NCBI GenBank assembly: GCA_037576195.1
Contig: CM075102.1
Location: forward strand, 39,552,745 to 39,616,744
Length of the DNA: 64,000 nucleotides
Source: Phytoseiulus persimilis
Lineage: Eukaryota > Arthropoda > Arachnida > Mesostigmata > Phytoseiidae
Direction of reading: 5' to 3'
The notes under the pieces are model-generated. The model did no database searches and was not told the origin of the DNA. It saw nothing but the letters and a program-made list of their open reading frames with translations. Position numbers and translations under genes: made by a program. This document shows, one piece after another, positions 44,601 to 55,686 of this stretch; the stretch's first letter is position 1, and each line of letters starts with the position of its first letter.

Positions 44601-45514
44601 CATGCACGCAGACAGATGAGAGCAGCCGCTTTTGAAACACATGTTCCTTCCGGGAATTTCTCAGAACTCTCGTTCAAGCGATCGGAGCTCTCACAACCCG
44701 CAGACCGCTCTCATTCCTATCCAGCTCGAGACACTGCTGTCTGATTCTCATGTTCATCCGAGGAAAGCTCTCCCTGACGCGCTTCTTGGCTGAACATAGT
44801 TCGATGCCCTTGCCCTGATCGCGTTTTTGGGAGTTTCGGTAAAGTTTGGCCGATTCCGATGGATTCTTCCGTTGTCCCAGGAACTGATGTGCCTGGGAAG
44901 TACTGAATACGTTGTAGCTCCAGGCGATCTCAGCGGCGAGAATCAGCTGATTCGAGTATGCGAGGAAAGTTACAGCTGAAGGGGAGGGATGGACGCGATT
45001 CGCGTAAATCTTCTCTCCGAAGGAACAACTCGCGCCACGAACATCTAGGCATGAAAAGGATAAACAGTCGATGCCGCCAACGGTTCGGCGGGCATTTCAT
45101 ATGAGCATCGCGCTCCACGGGCTGTATGTGCTAAGAGCTGTCCAGATGGACTTCGGTTGCGTATCTGTTTTCTCTGGCCAGGCATCCTCCCTTGGGCAAG
45201 CATCAGAGCCGTCACAGTCATTGCCGGATAGTGAAGGAGAAGTTCCCGACGCCAAGGACGCGGAAAAATCGAGTTCATGAAAAAACCGACGTAAGGGCCG
45301 AGAGGTCAACGCGGCCAAGGCCTAGAGCCACATTGACTTGGAGGAGCTCAGTCTCGTGCGTGAAAGAATGTGAGCCCTAGAATCCAACCCTAGAGCCGAT
45401 CTGTGGCAGTAAGAAGTCCCAGGAGTAGTTTTCGACGGATTGGACGACTCGTCTGAGACACCGGACCAGTTTAACACTGCTCGTAGCGCACGTGTCCTAC
45501 ACTGAGGACCCTAC
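44601..45514. other. No gene recognised
   Basis: A minus frame near 45318-45097 (SLSGNDCDGSDACPREDAW) is protein-like and on the same strand as the internal exon at 45717-45515. No acceptor in the right phase links them. Confidence 0.25.
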
Positions 45515-45717
45515 CTTGATGGGGGAGAAATGCTCCCGTGGTTTCGCGGCCCGCAATGAGGGAGCTTGCCATTTTTTCCGGAATGCTGCGACCCTCTTCC
45601 CTGACTTTGTGGAATCTATATTGTGCTCGGCCTGCTCGTCGTAGCTCGAATGCTCTCGCGGACTCTTCTTTCCAGACGAAGTCATCCCCGTCGGGATCTG
45701 TCGCGAACTTCGCAAGG
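45515..45717 (-). CDS. Candidate internal exon, unrecognised gene
   Basis: Best splice-supported unidentified exon in the window. The acceptor has a strong pyrimidine tract (TTATTATGCCTCCCTTGACAG without its first base), and the donor is AAG|GTAGGG. Between them are 203 bases, all open: entry phase 2, exit phase 1. It encodes LAKFATDPDGDDFVWKEESA, RAFELRRAGRAQYRFHKVRE, EGRSIPEKMASSLIAGRETT and GAFLPHQ. It looks soluble, charged and helix-rich in the middle. Neighbouring exons were not found. Confidence 0.45.
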
Positions 45718-46302
45718 CTGTCAAGGGAGGCATAATAAGAGAAAAAAGTTTCGCCTACTGTAGCTTTTCGGTAACACCCTTTGTTCTCATGTGAGCCAGA
45801 GTTCAAGATTTGCTCAGCTCAACGCCTAATAATTCCCGAGGGTGGGAGGTTTCCTTTCGCGTTGCCTCTCTTGACCCCGCTCATCCACGAAAGCTTCCCC
45901 GGAGCGCCGTCAACCACCAAAGGGCAACATTCTGAACCACTGAGCAAGGAGAAGTTAGGCGGGCAAAAACCGAACGAATCGGAGTGAGAAACTATGAGGA
46001 GTGAAAATAAGGGAACAAGGAACTTTGGAGCCCTGAGAAGTTGCCGGGCGGCCTTTACCCGAGATGTTCGGACGAACGTGTTCGTTGTCCCTCCCCGAAA
46101 AAAATCGACCTGTTCCTCTCTGAGAAGATGTCTTTGAGGGAGTCCTTCTCGTTCATTTTTATTCTCGGTCGGTCCTGTTATTTCTTCCGGCCTTATAGTG
46201 AACGCAGCGCTTTCTGCTCGGCTCGCTCTCGATTACACCCGCTCTGACTTCTTCCCCCACCCCTCCTGCTTCCCCCTCTTTTCCAAGTGGGCGAGCGACA
46301 TG
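45718..46302. other. No gene recognised
   Basis: Short plus ORFs at 45781-45987 and 46041-46247 are unsupported. Confidence 0.3.
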
Positions 46303-46310
46303 TATTTAAG
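46303..46310 (+). promoter_or_regulatory. Probable TATA box with downstream initiator
   Basis: TATTTAAG is followed at +8 by an AAGATGGC element of the YY1 type, and about 28 bp further on by a TCATTTTT initiator-like stretch. The first ATG is 105 bp downstream at 46415. Confidence 0.4.
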
Positions 46311-46414
46311 ATGGCAGTGTCCCCCTATCTGATCCAGCGATCATTTTTCTTTCGCGCCTGACCGAGTCGCGCCTGCCTTAGGTTCATACCAAGGAACCGC
46401 CAACGGACGACGCA

Positions 46415-47034
46415 ATGAGGAAGCGCATATGGGAACTGGCTGGTGGGTCGCCTTCAGGTGTCCACGTCGATGGTTCCGGTCCGGCTGCCGAGCTCGACGG
46501 TTCGACATCCCATTCCGGAGACCACTTGCCGTGAATTTAAAGTCGGTAACTCAGTCGTCCCTTGCCGTCGAGCCCCGCTCTGTTAGGGCTCGCAGTGTCC
46601 ATCTGGAGAGCGACCCCGCGGTGCACTTGTTTCATTTGGAGCGTCAACCATCCTCCCGCTCCGGAGTTTCTTTTTCCAATTACCTTCCGATTCTCCGACT
46701 CCGCCGGAACGGGAGCGCCTTTTGCCGCTGACAATGATTGAGCGTCGACTCGGAGAGAAGTGCTTCGGAATTCGTCGTCGAGTTTCCGAGCTGACCTGGG
46801 ATCCTCCCGACGTGGAGCTCCGGACCCGCGGTTTGAAGGCAAACAACTCGGCCGGCGCACTGTCCGACCACCAAACCGCTGCTTGGATGTGAATTGAATC
46901 GGCGATAGGAGTTTGGGATATTTTAATGAGTCAAGACGTCTGTCGACTCGTTCCGCCGAGTCAGTGAGGAAAGTTAGGTTAGCTTGGAAGCGAAGACCCC
47001 ACACGAGTGTGTGATGTGTGAATTAATGAATAAA
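46415..47034 (+). CDS. Candidate short transcript with small ORFs
   Basis: A TATA box at 46303 and AATAAA at 47029-47034 bracket about 700 bp. The first ATG (46415) gives MRKRIWELAG followed by either a GTGGGT donor or read-through to a 39-codon peptide ending TSHSGDHLP. A second ATG at 46429 in another frame gives 100 codons (46429-46731), basic and Arg-rich. Which frame is used, or whether the RNA is non-coding, cannot be settled here. Confidence 0.3.
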
Positions 47035-50000
47035 ACATTATTCGAGCCGGGTCCGGGGAGCCCGGCACCGTGGCGGCGACGGCGGCGGGGAGCTCCAGAT
47101 CAGTCACATCCCATCCGACTTGTGACTGACACGGGCTTCTACTTAGTGTTGTGTCTTGTGTTATCTTTTTGTTGCTTGCTATGAGACTCGCTCACTATCA
47201 CGATCGTTCGCCGACGGTCGCACTGGCAGAAATGCGTTCGTGGTGGGAGGGAACAGAATGAATGCATCGTGCATGGATGCAGAATGACGTCGTTTCCATC
47301 GCCGAAACTGTCCCGAGCGTTCCCGATTCGACAAGAGTCTGTGACCTGATATTGCGGCAACGCGTGAATGGCGGAAGGGACATATCAAGTGTCAGAGTCA
47401 TCCCTCATTCGGCCTGTCGCGAACGAACCTCTAGTGAGTTCCCTGCGATATCAATTTGGGAGCGCATGGGTTTTTGTTCGTTTCTGCTCAGGTCCCGCTC
47501 GTTCGGAACGCATTCCCGGGAACCCCGCTTCCTCGTCCGAGGGGATCATGCCGTGATCAGAGTGACCTTCCCGCGCAAAGTTCCCAAAAGCATTGCTGCG
47601 ACCATGATGGTAATGATGTTGAGACCGATGGAGATATTCAGAGCCCTTGCCGACGCAGAGATTCCTCCGGTTCGACATCGATGCCAATGGCGTCTTGGCT
47701 CGATGCCGATGCCAAGGCCGTGAGGAGTGGTCGGTAACAAAGGAACCGTAAGAGAGACGAATAATCCGTCGTTTGTTACCATAGCGAGTGGTTGGAGTTG
47801 AAAAGTGAGCTTTCCCAGGGTCGGGAGCAGGAAGGAAATAATTTGGTCCAAGTGGAACTCGCTGAGGAAGTTGTGTGCGGAACTTACTTGAAAGACTTGC
47901 TTGAGGGGAATTCGAGATCACTTGGAGCGAAGGCAGCCCTCGAGCGGCTTCTTTCTCTACTTTTGCTTAGTCGTTCTGAATCAGGCCAAACCGAGACAAG
48001 CTCAGCAAGTTGCTTCTTTCCCATCTCTATAATGAACTCCACCACCCTCGGTCGGCGTGTCTTAACGCCCCGTCGCGCAGCCTACCTCCTCGTCCTCCAC
48101 CTCCTCGAGTTATGGATCTAGCCGCCCGGCCCAGGGCTTCACGCGAGGTGACCATGCCCCAACAATTAGGCGTTCATCATCTCCCGTGCGAGCCGGTCTG
48201 ACAATTCATCTCGAGTCATTTGTCAAGCGTCTGTCAGTCAGACATTGGCTGGCCGATCCCTTAAGGTGGGACTCTTGAGTTCTGGCCCGGAAAGCGAGAC
48301 GTTAAGTTTTCTGCGGCGATCACGGAGCTCGTCCAGAGCTACGAAACCAGGATCGTTTTGCCAAGCGCCCTGAGAGCGCCGACGATCTGAATGGACAAAC
48401 GAAGCTGCGAATGATCGCAAGCGAGCCGGCCGGGATATGACAGCGAGACGGACCGGAAGAGGCGTCCGAGCAGCCGGAAGTCGACGGGCACAAATGGACT
48501 CTGTTGAGGTGGGAGGGGCGCGTATTAATCTTTCTTTGAGCGCCGCTGGGTGACGCCTTCCTACAATCAAAGCTCCCGTTCCTGGTGGGCATCAGCACGA
48601 GCAGCAGCACTAAGTGGAGATGCAAGCGGGCCAACATTCCAACACCGCCCCGCTCACAACTGGAACGATACGAGCATTCAAACTCATCGGCCACCCGAGT
48701 CCGCGTGAATATCCGCCGAAACTCGGCCATGGAGGCGAGCGGGCGGGAGTTGGGACCCCCTCCGAGAAAATGCTCGTTCCTTGCTTGCAATAATCAACTG
48801 CGCAGCACTTTACTTCGCTTCTCTCCTCAACATGACAGTCGTGTTACTAATGCTACATTGTCGCCTCCCCGGCCGGTACTCGTTGCTTATGCACGAGATT
48901 CTTCGAGCTCCTTACGAACAATCAGTCTTAATTTTTCTCCGTCGCAAAGGAGGAGAAACTTCAAGAAACAATTCAACTCCTCGTCATTATCCAGAGCATC
49001 GTGCGCGCAAGTTCTGTGTATGCATCCGAAACATGAGATTGGTGTGGCAAGCCACCTCCGATTCGTATCAGAAACAAAGGTGATCACTTTCCGCTCCCGA
49101 CCCGCTTCCTCAAAACCTTGGGAATCGAATCCGGACATTTTGCATACAGGCTCGATTTGATATGTATTCAGGACCGCGCCGAAACTGAGAGCTCGTCGTC
49201 AGCCGAACAGAGAGCATGGATTGTGTGGAGCTGACAGAGTTTCGCCGGAGTGTCCGCAATCAAACATAGGAGGGGATTCTCCGCGAGTAACTGCAGCTAG
49301 GAGCGGTTCGATTGGGCGGAAGCGGATGGATGGGGAAAAGCAATAACAGCCTCGTCCGACCGGAAGTGGAAGCTCTAGCATGAGAGATTTCACAGGAATT
49401 CATTCCGAACGATACGATGGAGTTCGGCTCCTGGGAGCGCGGAGAGAAATCGGAAGCAGCTGGTAGTCTTCCTGAAAAATCTGGGCTTTTGAAAAAGGGA
49501 TTCTCAAGTTTGGTGTCCCGAGACGGGCTTCTCCCGCGCTGGGGTGCGGCTCATCTGAGAATTATTGGGACATGAAGTCGAATATGGGGGAATGGAGCGC
49601 GAAAATTGGGTGAGGCGGGAGAATGTTCGCGCTTATACGAGGTATGAAGGCGAATAGAAGTATGAGGGACCGAGAGAGATTAGAGGTTTATGGGGACCAC
49701 TGTCCGAACATACTTTTGGTTTGAACTACAACGGGGGGTCTCGCAGCGAAAATATCCGGGTACCTCTGGAGCTCCACCTGGACCAAGTACCATATTGTAC
49801 CTCAGTGCTCGAGAAATTCGACAGCCTGACTAACGGCATTCGGTGATGCTCCTCATTACAACTGAGCAGAGTGCTGTTTGCAACTGATCCTTGTTATCTT
49901 AGGCCCCCGGACACGCAGCAACGTAATCTCCTCGTTCGGATAAAAAGGGTATTTCACGTGAAGGTGGGTAAGCTGCCGGGGTTGCCGCTTGTGGTGTCCT

Positions 50001-50387
50001 CTATGGGGACCACAAGCCCTTGGTGTGCCATGGTAATTTGAAGCTGAAGAGCTCCGAGCCGCCTGTTGAAAGACTCTCTCAAACAAAGCTGAAAGTTCCC
50101 TGAAAGAATCGAGCGCTCAGCCGTCACCGCTGCAACAAATCCAAGTTGTTCTCGTGCTCTGATGAGATATCGCTCCTAGAAAGCATGCACTCGCCCTTGC
50201 AGAGTGGCACAGCTCCCGTTTCGTGCTACCTGGATTATAAGGAACTCAACGAGGCATCAAGGGAATATTCGTGAAGAATCATCCTTTTCGGCTGCGCGAT
50301 TATTCGCGTTGCGAGGACGATTCTCGACTCTGGAATCGCGTAGATGACGATTATTCCAAGACGCTACTATCGAGGCGTTCCGAGAGA
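47035..50387. other. 3.3 kb without a recognised gene
   Basis: Includes a CGG-rich microsatellite at about 47068-47090 and a CRE-like TGACGTCG at 47284. A hydrophobic minus frame near 47630-47546 (SIGLNIITIMVAAMLLGTL) could be a transmembrane segment, but a second minus frame and a plus frame overlap it. ORFs at 47792-48121 (plus) and 49160-48585 (opposed) are unsupported. Confidence 0.25.
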
Positions 50388-50850
50388 TCACCCGCTCCGG
50401 GCAATCGAGCCCCTTGTACCACCCGTCTTGGCGGGATGCGGAGCTGCGGTCTTAACCCCATTTGGCGCGATCCACAATTCTCCATCCGAATCTAGGCTTC
50501 CGAACTGAACAGTCGGCTTCGGAGAGTCATCGACAGAGAGCGAAGACAGGAGTCCAGAGACGGCTTTCGCTGACAGAGGGATGATTGAACTGAGGCAGTC
50601 GGATTCGCGGAGATGCGAACGCTCCTTTGTCGGTTTTTGAGATATTGAATTGACTTCCTCCATCTTGTGTCGACGGACCAACCAGCCAACCGACGACCGA
50701 CCCCTCAGTGGATTGTCCTCCGGCTGCAGTCGAGGAATGTTTTACATTTTTATTGAAGTCTCGATTCAAATAAGCTTGGTTTCCAAGTGAGTTCTCTCCC
50801 GCCGGCTGGGCTGGCTTCTTATGTGGGTCTCGTGTGGCAAATGATTCCAT
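50388..50850 (-). CDS. Candidate two-exon gene, unrecognised
   Basis: After an acceptor CGAAATTTCAG (50856), ATG 50850 opens MESFATRDPHKKPAQPAGEN and SLGNQAYLNRDFNKN to a possible donor AAT|GTAAAA at 50745. An acceptor CGACACAAG at 50664 leads in phase 0 into MEEVNSISQKPTKERSHLRE, then a helix SAKAVSGLLSSLSVDD, then VQFGSLDSDGELWIAPNGVK, stop at 50390-50388. The intron would be 82 bp. Unspliced, the first frame also continues open for 107 codons. An upstream minus frame (51004-50880, MAESIDQMGSTLFFRRYDD) may be the first exon, but its phase does not fit cleanly. Probably a disordered regulatory protein. Confidence 0.37.
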
Positions 50851-51159
50851 CTTTTCTGAAATTTCGAAACGCGACAGCCCTTAGGATGGGGCTCAAGTGT
50901 TGCATCACTGCCGTTGAGTGAAGCTCCCTCTTTCCGAGCAGCCCGAGATCATCGTATCGTCGAAAGAAAAGTGTACTTCCCATCTGATCAATAGATTCCG
51001 CCATGAAACGAACAACCGAGAGAGAGACCGAGGATTGTCAGCAGCTGCTGTCGTGAAGACTCGCGTCATTTCTCGGAGCGGTTCGATTCGGAGAGAAACA
51101 GTTCTCAGTCGCGTAGGTCCGGTCAGGACTCTAAGAAGCGAATTCTCTTCCCGGTCAGG

Positions 51160-51576
51160 ATGATGCCATTGTCATTTCCTGGCTCCGAGAATTGTTTCGT
51201 TCGAGCAGTATTGCAGCATCCGTCCTGTCCGAACGACTCCGGTTTCGATTGCGACCGAGAGGAAGTCGCTGACTTATCGCGGACTGCACTTTGCTCTCAA
51301 ACCTCAATGAAAAGCAGCAACAACCTGGATGACAAGCGGAGCTTCACAATCGCGATGACAGGTATGCAAATCAGCTCCGCAGACGCACGGAAACGGGACA
51401 AGCTGAGTAGTCATAGAATTCCGAGGTTCGTTCCCGGAGTCGAGACAAGCGGGAAGCTCGTCGCACAGTGTGGATTGGTTTCCGATCCCATTGCGGTTCA
51501 TTGCTTCCTTGAGTATGATTCTTCTCCATGGAATTATACATTTCACAGCATTAACCCTTCCCGTTTCGATTTCCAG
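51160..51576 (+). CDS. Candidate exon ending at a consensus donor
   Basis: Open for 139 codons from ATG 51160 to CAG|GTATGT (51576/51577), phase 0. It contains several Cys (SCPNDSGFDCDREE, TALCSQTS, AQCGLVSDPIAVHCF) and ends SSPWNYTFHSINPSRFDFQ. An internal ACAG|GTATGC donor occurs at 51356. The minus strand across 51.3-51.75 kb is just as open (for example RLSEFSTYLEIETGRVNAVK), so the strand rests mainly on the donor. Family not recognised; the Cys pattern would suit a secreted protein. Confidence 0.33.
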
Positions 51577-53638
51577 GTATGTTGAAAATTCGGAAAGCCG
51601 TTGGAACGACGAGTCCGCGATCTTGAAGGCAACATGATATCCGAAAAAAACTCCGAAGTATCCGGGTCCCTAACCCACCCATGATTTTGGTTGCACGACC
51701 GGTCGCTCAGGGCAAGATGAGTTTTCGATACTACGTCCGCTCGATTACCTGGTCTCCCCCCACGGAAATCCGATTTAGCGATGTTTGAAGTTAGGCTTCG
51801 CCGCAACTATTTTCGCATCCGTGTAGTTTCGTTTGAGTTGATTCCGCTTGCGTCCAGATCGGTCAAAGATCGGCCAGGTTCTGAATTATGTTTCTGGAAC
51901 GTCAGCTGATCGAACTGATATCCCCGAATATAATCAAGATGGTTCCCGCAATGAGCAGTGAGATAACCGAGCGGAGCCGGTTGGCGGATTTTTTTTCCGG
52001 CGTAAGTCTGGCCCACTAATATGGAGCGACGCTTTCCCGTTCCGGATGAAGGATATTGGGAGCAAAGTTGTAAAGGGAAGAACGTATGAATACTTTTGGT
52101 TGGGAAACTCGTTTGTTTTCGCCGCCCAGCACAAGTCGTCGAGAACCGCAAAAATGCTCGACTCATAGCGCAAAACTCCCGGAGGCCGCGTTGCTTGGTC
52201 TGTTTTCGGAAAACGGACTGAGACGACGGAGGAAATCCGTGTCCCGCAACAGCGGAAATCGAACTCGGGTCTGGAGATCGTAGACGAAAACTACGAGATT
52301 CGAGCCTCGGGCTTCACCCGTTGCTGTCCTCGTACGGAGAGGGAATCGCCGACAGACAGCAGAAACTCTGAGAACGGTGCTTTTTCCATTATGCTTCCCC
52401 TTTATCTTATTCACTTGTGGTCGTCCGAACTGAAAATGGGGAAAACCTGATTCGCTGCCACACGCGAGCCGAGGAGAGAACGGGCAACGAGCCCTGCTCT
52501 ACAGCCTGCACGCTAGACAGCAATCCCGGTATTTTTGGTCTCGGAGAAATGCTCTGCTAAAGCGTTGCCGTGTTCTCTCGGGATCGGAACACACCTCGCA
52601 CGGAAGACATCCCTCGCTCGAGGTCCTGGAAGACCAATCATTACCGCAATGGCGGGTATCCATCGAAGCGATCTGATTCGAATTCGACGAAGGAGTCCGA
52701 TACGGTGCCGTGCATCGGCTGCTTGATTAAGAAACGTTCCCAACAGCTGACCGAGACTCTCAAGGGGTCCCGTTAATTATTTCTACAAACGCATATCCCA
52801 TCTGAAATCTCTGGTTTTATTAAGCCTGTCGAATGTTCCCCACCGTGTTTATGGCTCGTAAAATTTCACCCCTCGTATAGAAGCAATATCTCCTCTGAGT
52901 ACGACCGCATCGAAAACAACTACGCAACGACGAGATAGAAACAGAAAATGCTGTTTCGCGAAACGGATAAGCTCTGAGACCCGTACCGAAATTCATTCTC
53001 AAAGGAATCGGATTGTGATGCGGACAGAACAAGCCCTCAACAGCTCCGTCGGCACTGTACGATATTCAAACTGCTGTTCTACGGGACATTCTGATCTGAT
53101 CAGCCTGGACACAGCGCCCTTGGAAACAGAACTCATCTGTTGCTCGTCCTGCTAACTGATTCTTGAGCAACGAGTGAAAGAGGTGCTCCAGAAGCTCACT
53201 TTCATGTTGTAACGTTCGTGCAACGGTAACTCCGGGGCAAAGTACCGCCCAAGCGGAATCTGCACGACCGGAACGAACGCAGCCAATTCTCGCCAGGGAG
53301 CACGTTTGAGCGACACTGTGGGCCCGACCGAACTGGAATCCCAAATATTCCAGAAACAATCGCGATATCAGAGGAAATTCATTCGGTCGGAGGCGTCGAA
53401 CCTAATTACGGAACTCGTGTTGGCGGCGGCTTGCGGTCTTTTGTCGTATCGGAAGTACATCAAGGTAGTTTTCTGTGGATCCGATGGAGTATCGACTTTC
53501 CATCAGGCCAACGGGTTAACCCCGAGAGCCGGCAAAGTCAGAATTGATTCTGTCCCGCCGAGGAAGCACGGCGTCACAGCTTTCCTATCGGAGGGAAGCC
53601 AGTTCTCTAAACCGAAAAGTTTTTCTCCGGGGGCTTAG
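51577..53638. other. No gene recognised; one possible exon near 53.3-53.46 kb
   Basis: A plus frame ending at AAG|GTAGTT (53465/53466) reads EASNLITELVLAAACGLLSY, then RKYIK. It could be an upstream exon of the 53.6-kb candidate but is in phase 0, where the next exon needs phase 2. At 52.2-52.33 kb there is a tRNA-like but non-folding stretch (see rejected items). Confidence 0.25.
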
Positions 53639-54024
53639 TCGTGGCCCTTTGTTTGAATTCGCACCGTTTCCTTGCAACTGGGTCCAGCCAATATTGGGTG
53701 CAGATGCACCGAGCGAATTCCCCAAGCAGGGAAACGAAGAACTCCGGGCGCAGATATTCGGACGAAACTACGAGTGGTTTCTCAACCGATGTACGAGCGA
53801 GCAACCAAATGGGGTTGCGCGATACTCCCGCGGGAAGCTGTGCAGGCAGGGTTTGTGCGTCTTCGACGTCGATGAGGAGCATTGTGAGGAATCAGCAGTG
53901 AAAGACGAAATCGCCCTTTCTCTTTCGTCCCGTTCGATATCCGCTCCCTCTCGAGGAGCCTTCGCGATACTATTGTTGTCCTACACAAATGTGACAACAT
54001 CCTTTCCCGGAAAGCTCCTGCAGG
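53639..54024 (+). CDS. Candidate exon, Cys-containing, possibly extracellular
   Basis: Acceptor TTTTTCTCCGGGGGCTTAG and a possible donor CTGCAG|GTCTGT at 54024 flank an open frame with purine-first codons. It reads PLFEFAPFPCNWVQPILGAD, then EELRAQIFGRNYEWFLNRCT, SEQPNGVARYSRGKLCRQGL, CVFDVDEEHCEE. The GK.C..G.CV pattern is reminiscent of the Cys-rich ends of M12B (ADAM, ADAMTS, tick reprolysin) proteins. No HExxH zinc motif was found nearby, so this is only a resemblance. Confidence 0.33.
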
Positions 54025-54988
54025 TCTGTCATACATTCGTTGGTGGTTGCCATCGGTTCCGACGCCCGGAACGGCATTTTTCCTCCGACTTCCTTGTAAG
54101 CTTGCTCCGGTTGACTTGTTGACATCGTCCTCTTCTAGCCGGACTCCGGTTTTCAGTTGAAGACCGAAAGCAAGATCATCTGAAACATGTAAAAAGGCCA
54201 GTTTCTGTTAGTCCAGCCCGGAGTCTGGTTCCAATTATTGTGATTCCCTTCTCGTTTCAAAACATCGGGATGCTGTCTCCTGAGTGTTGTGTACACTGCC
54301 TTCTGCGGTAGCTTCTCCCTAGAGGAGATGTTTACATCGATGTAGGCGTCCGCTACTGCGAGGAAGTCGGGGACGGCTAGATAGATGCTTCGTACAGCCC
54401 TGAATTCGCTTACCTCACTCCCCGTTTCTCGGTCGATGGCGGACAGGAGAACAGATATCCTCCTTGTCGGTGAAGGTTGGGTGCGCCCTCCTTCCTTTTT
54501 TCGTTTTGTTTCGACTCGGGTAGGATCTGATTTGAAGTCCACTGACAGAGGGAATTGGACTTTGTAACAAGTGCGATAGTCGAAATTCTGCAACTCGGGA
54601 CAACAGTGACGTCGATGCGGGTTTCTTTCATTGTGTGGATTCCATCCAAAATCTGAAGGAATTTCGATACACACGAGGGAAATGGACGCTTGGAGCGTGG
54701 AGGTTTTCAACAAGGCGTTGACGCTTCACATCGTTAAACTTCAACTCAGCCAGGATGAGTGAAATCCGCATATGATAATCGCTCTGGACAAAGAGGTCTT
54801 CTCGAACTTCAATGGTTGCGTGCTGAACGCTTGGGTTTCCGGAGAATAGTTTCGGGAGAAGCCACGTGGAAGGCAATTACGTCAGATTGGGAATTCGTCA
54901 TGATGAAATGTTCTAAACTGCGAGCTTTTTCCAGTTCTGAACTTTTCTCAAGATTCGTGACGCTTTCTGACTTCCATTTCCTCCACAG
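54025..54988. other. Coding-like frames on the minus strand, unresolved
   Basis: Successive minus frames are each locally convincing: ATIEVREDLFVQSDYHMRIS at about 54.8 kb, then DGIHTMKETRIDVTVVPSCR, then DAYIDVNISSREKLPQKAVY near 54.3 kb. They change register without clear introns. A pseudogene or a gene with tiny introns is possible. The plus strand also has MIIALDKEVFSNFNG at 54.77 kb. Confidence 0.28.
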
Positions 54989-55686
54989 CTGTCTGGCGCT
55001 GGAACCCGTACGTGAGCACCCGAAGCCACGTTTTCAGCAGCGTTTGTCTGACTTCCTTTTCCGAACGCTACTTCTTGGAGAACCTCCCCGCACCCTTCAT
55101 GGACCAGAATGCGAACTTGATCCACAACTCGAACGGGTCGTCGTATCGCTACGACGCTCCAAGGTGCGTTTCGCACATTGTTCACGACATTATTCAACAT
55201 CGGCGGTGGCATTTCCGTCCAGGAAACGTCGAATTACTAGGAATCAAGCTGGACTATCAGATTTCCTCAGACTGTCCACACGAACAGTGGACTCTTTTTG
55301 TTCTCTGCGACTTTCGTCCCTTACTCTTTGAGATATTGCTCAGCAAGTTTTTCGACGAGTCGAAAAGATGTTCCCGGGGAAAGCAATCACCACTTGCATC
55401 GCTCGCCCGACGAACCTACCTCTCAGAATTGGACAGGCCTCCGGGCATTTTCGAAATAGCGTCTTCGGTTCGTTCACTATATGAGCCGAGAAGTGTCTTG
55501 GTCTGGGGGGATCATCCCCACAAGGCATGGTTCCCGCTGAATTCTACTCCATATCATAAACTGTTGTCTTGTTTGGAAGCTTCTCGAAGGAGAGACCGTG
55601 GAGTCTGGAGAATTCGACGCTTAGGAATCAGGCTCTGGAGAGGATGCCTCCACTATGAGCACAGACGAAAAAGTTTCTCGGAGTGA
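54989..55686 (+). CDS. Candidate long exon, unrecognised
   Basis: A textbook acceptor (CTTCCATTTCCTCCACAG, ending at 54988) opens a frame of about 231 codons to the stop at 55684-55686, entry phase 1. It starts VWRWNPYVSTRSHVFSSVCL, then TSFSERYFLENLPAPFMDQN, later FRPGNVELLGIKLDYQISSD and SVLVWGDHPHKAWFPLNSTP. Alternatively, a donor AG|GTGCGT at 55164 joins across 59 bp to an acceptor TTTCCGTCCAG at 55223 and terminates in phase at 55331 (DFLRLSTRTVDSF). Both readings are in frame. No family recognised. The upstream exon was not found. Confidence 0.4.

Noticed and set aside
47546..47650. Hydrophobic minus frame (LNISIGLNIITIMVAAML) as a CD225/dispanin-like membrane exon
   Set aside because: Similarity is limited to a few residues, no partner exon was found upstream, and two other frames overlap it.
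52200..52330. Two B-box-like stretches (GAGTTCGATTTCC and GGCTCGAATCTC, minus) with a CGTAG/CTACG hairpin between
   Set aside because: T stems do not pair, there is no A box and no acceptor stem; at most a decayed tRNA-derived repeat, which I cannot show.
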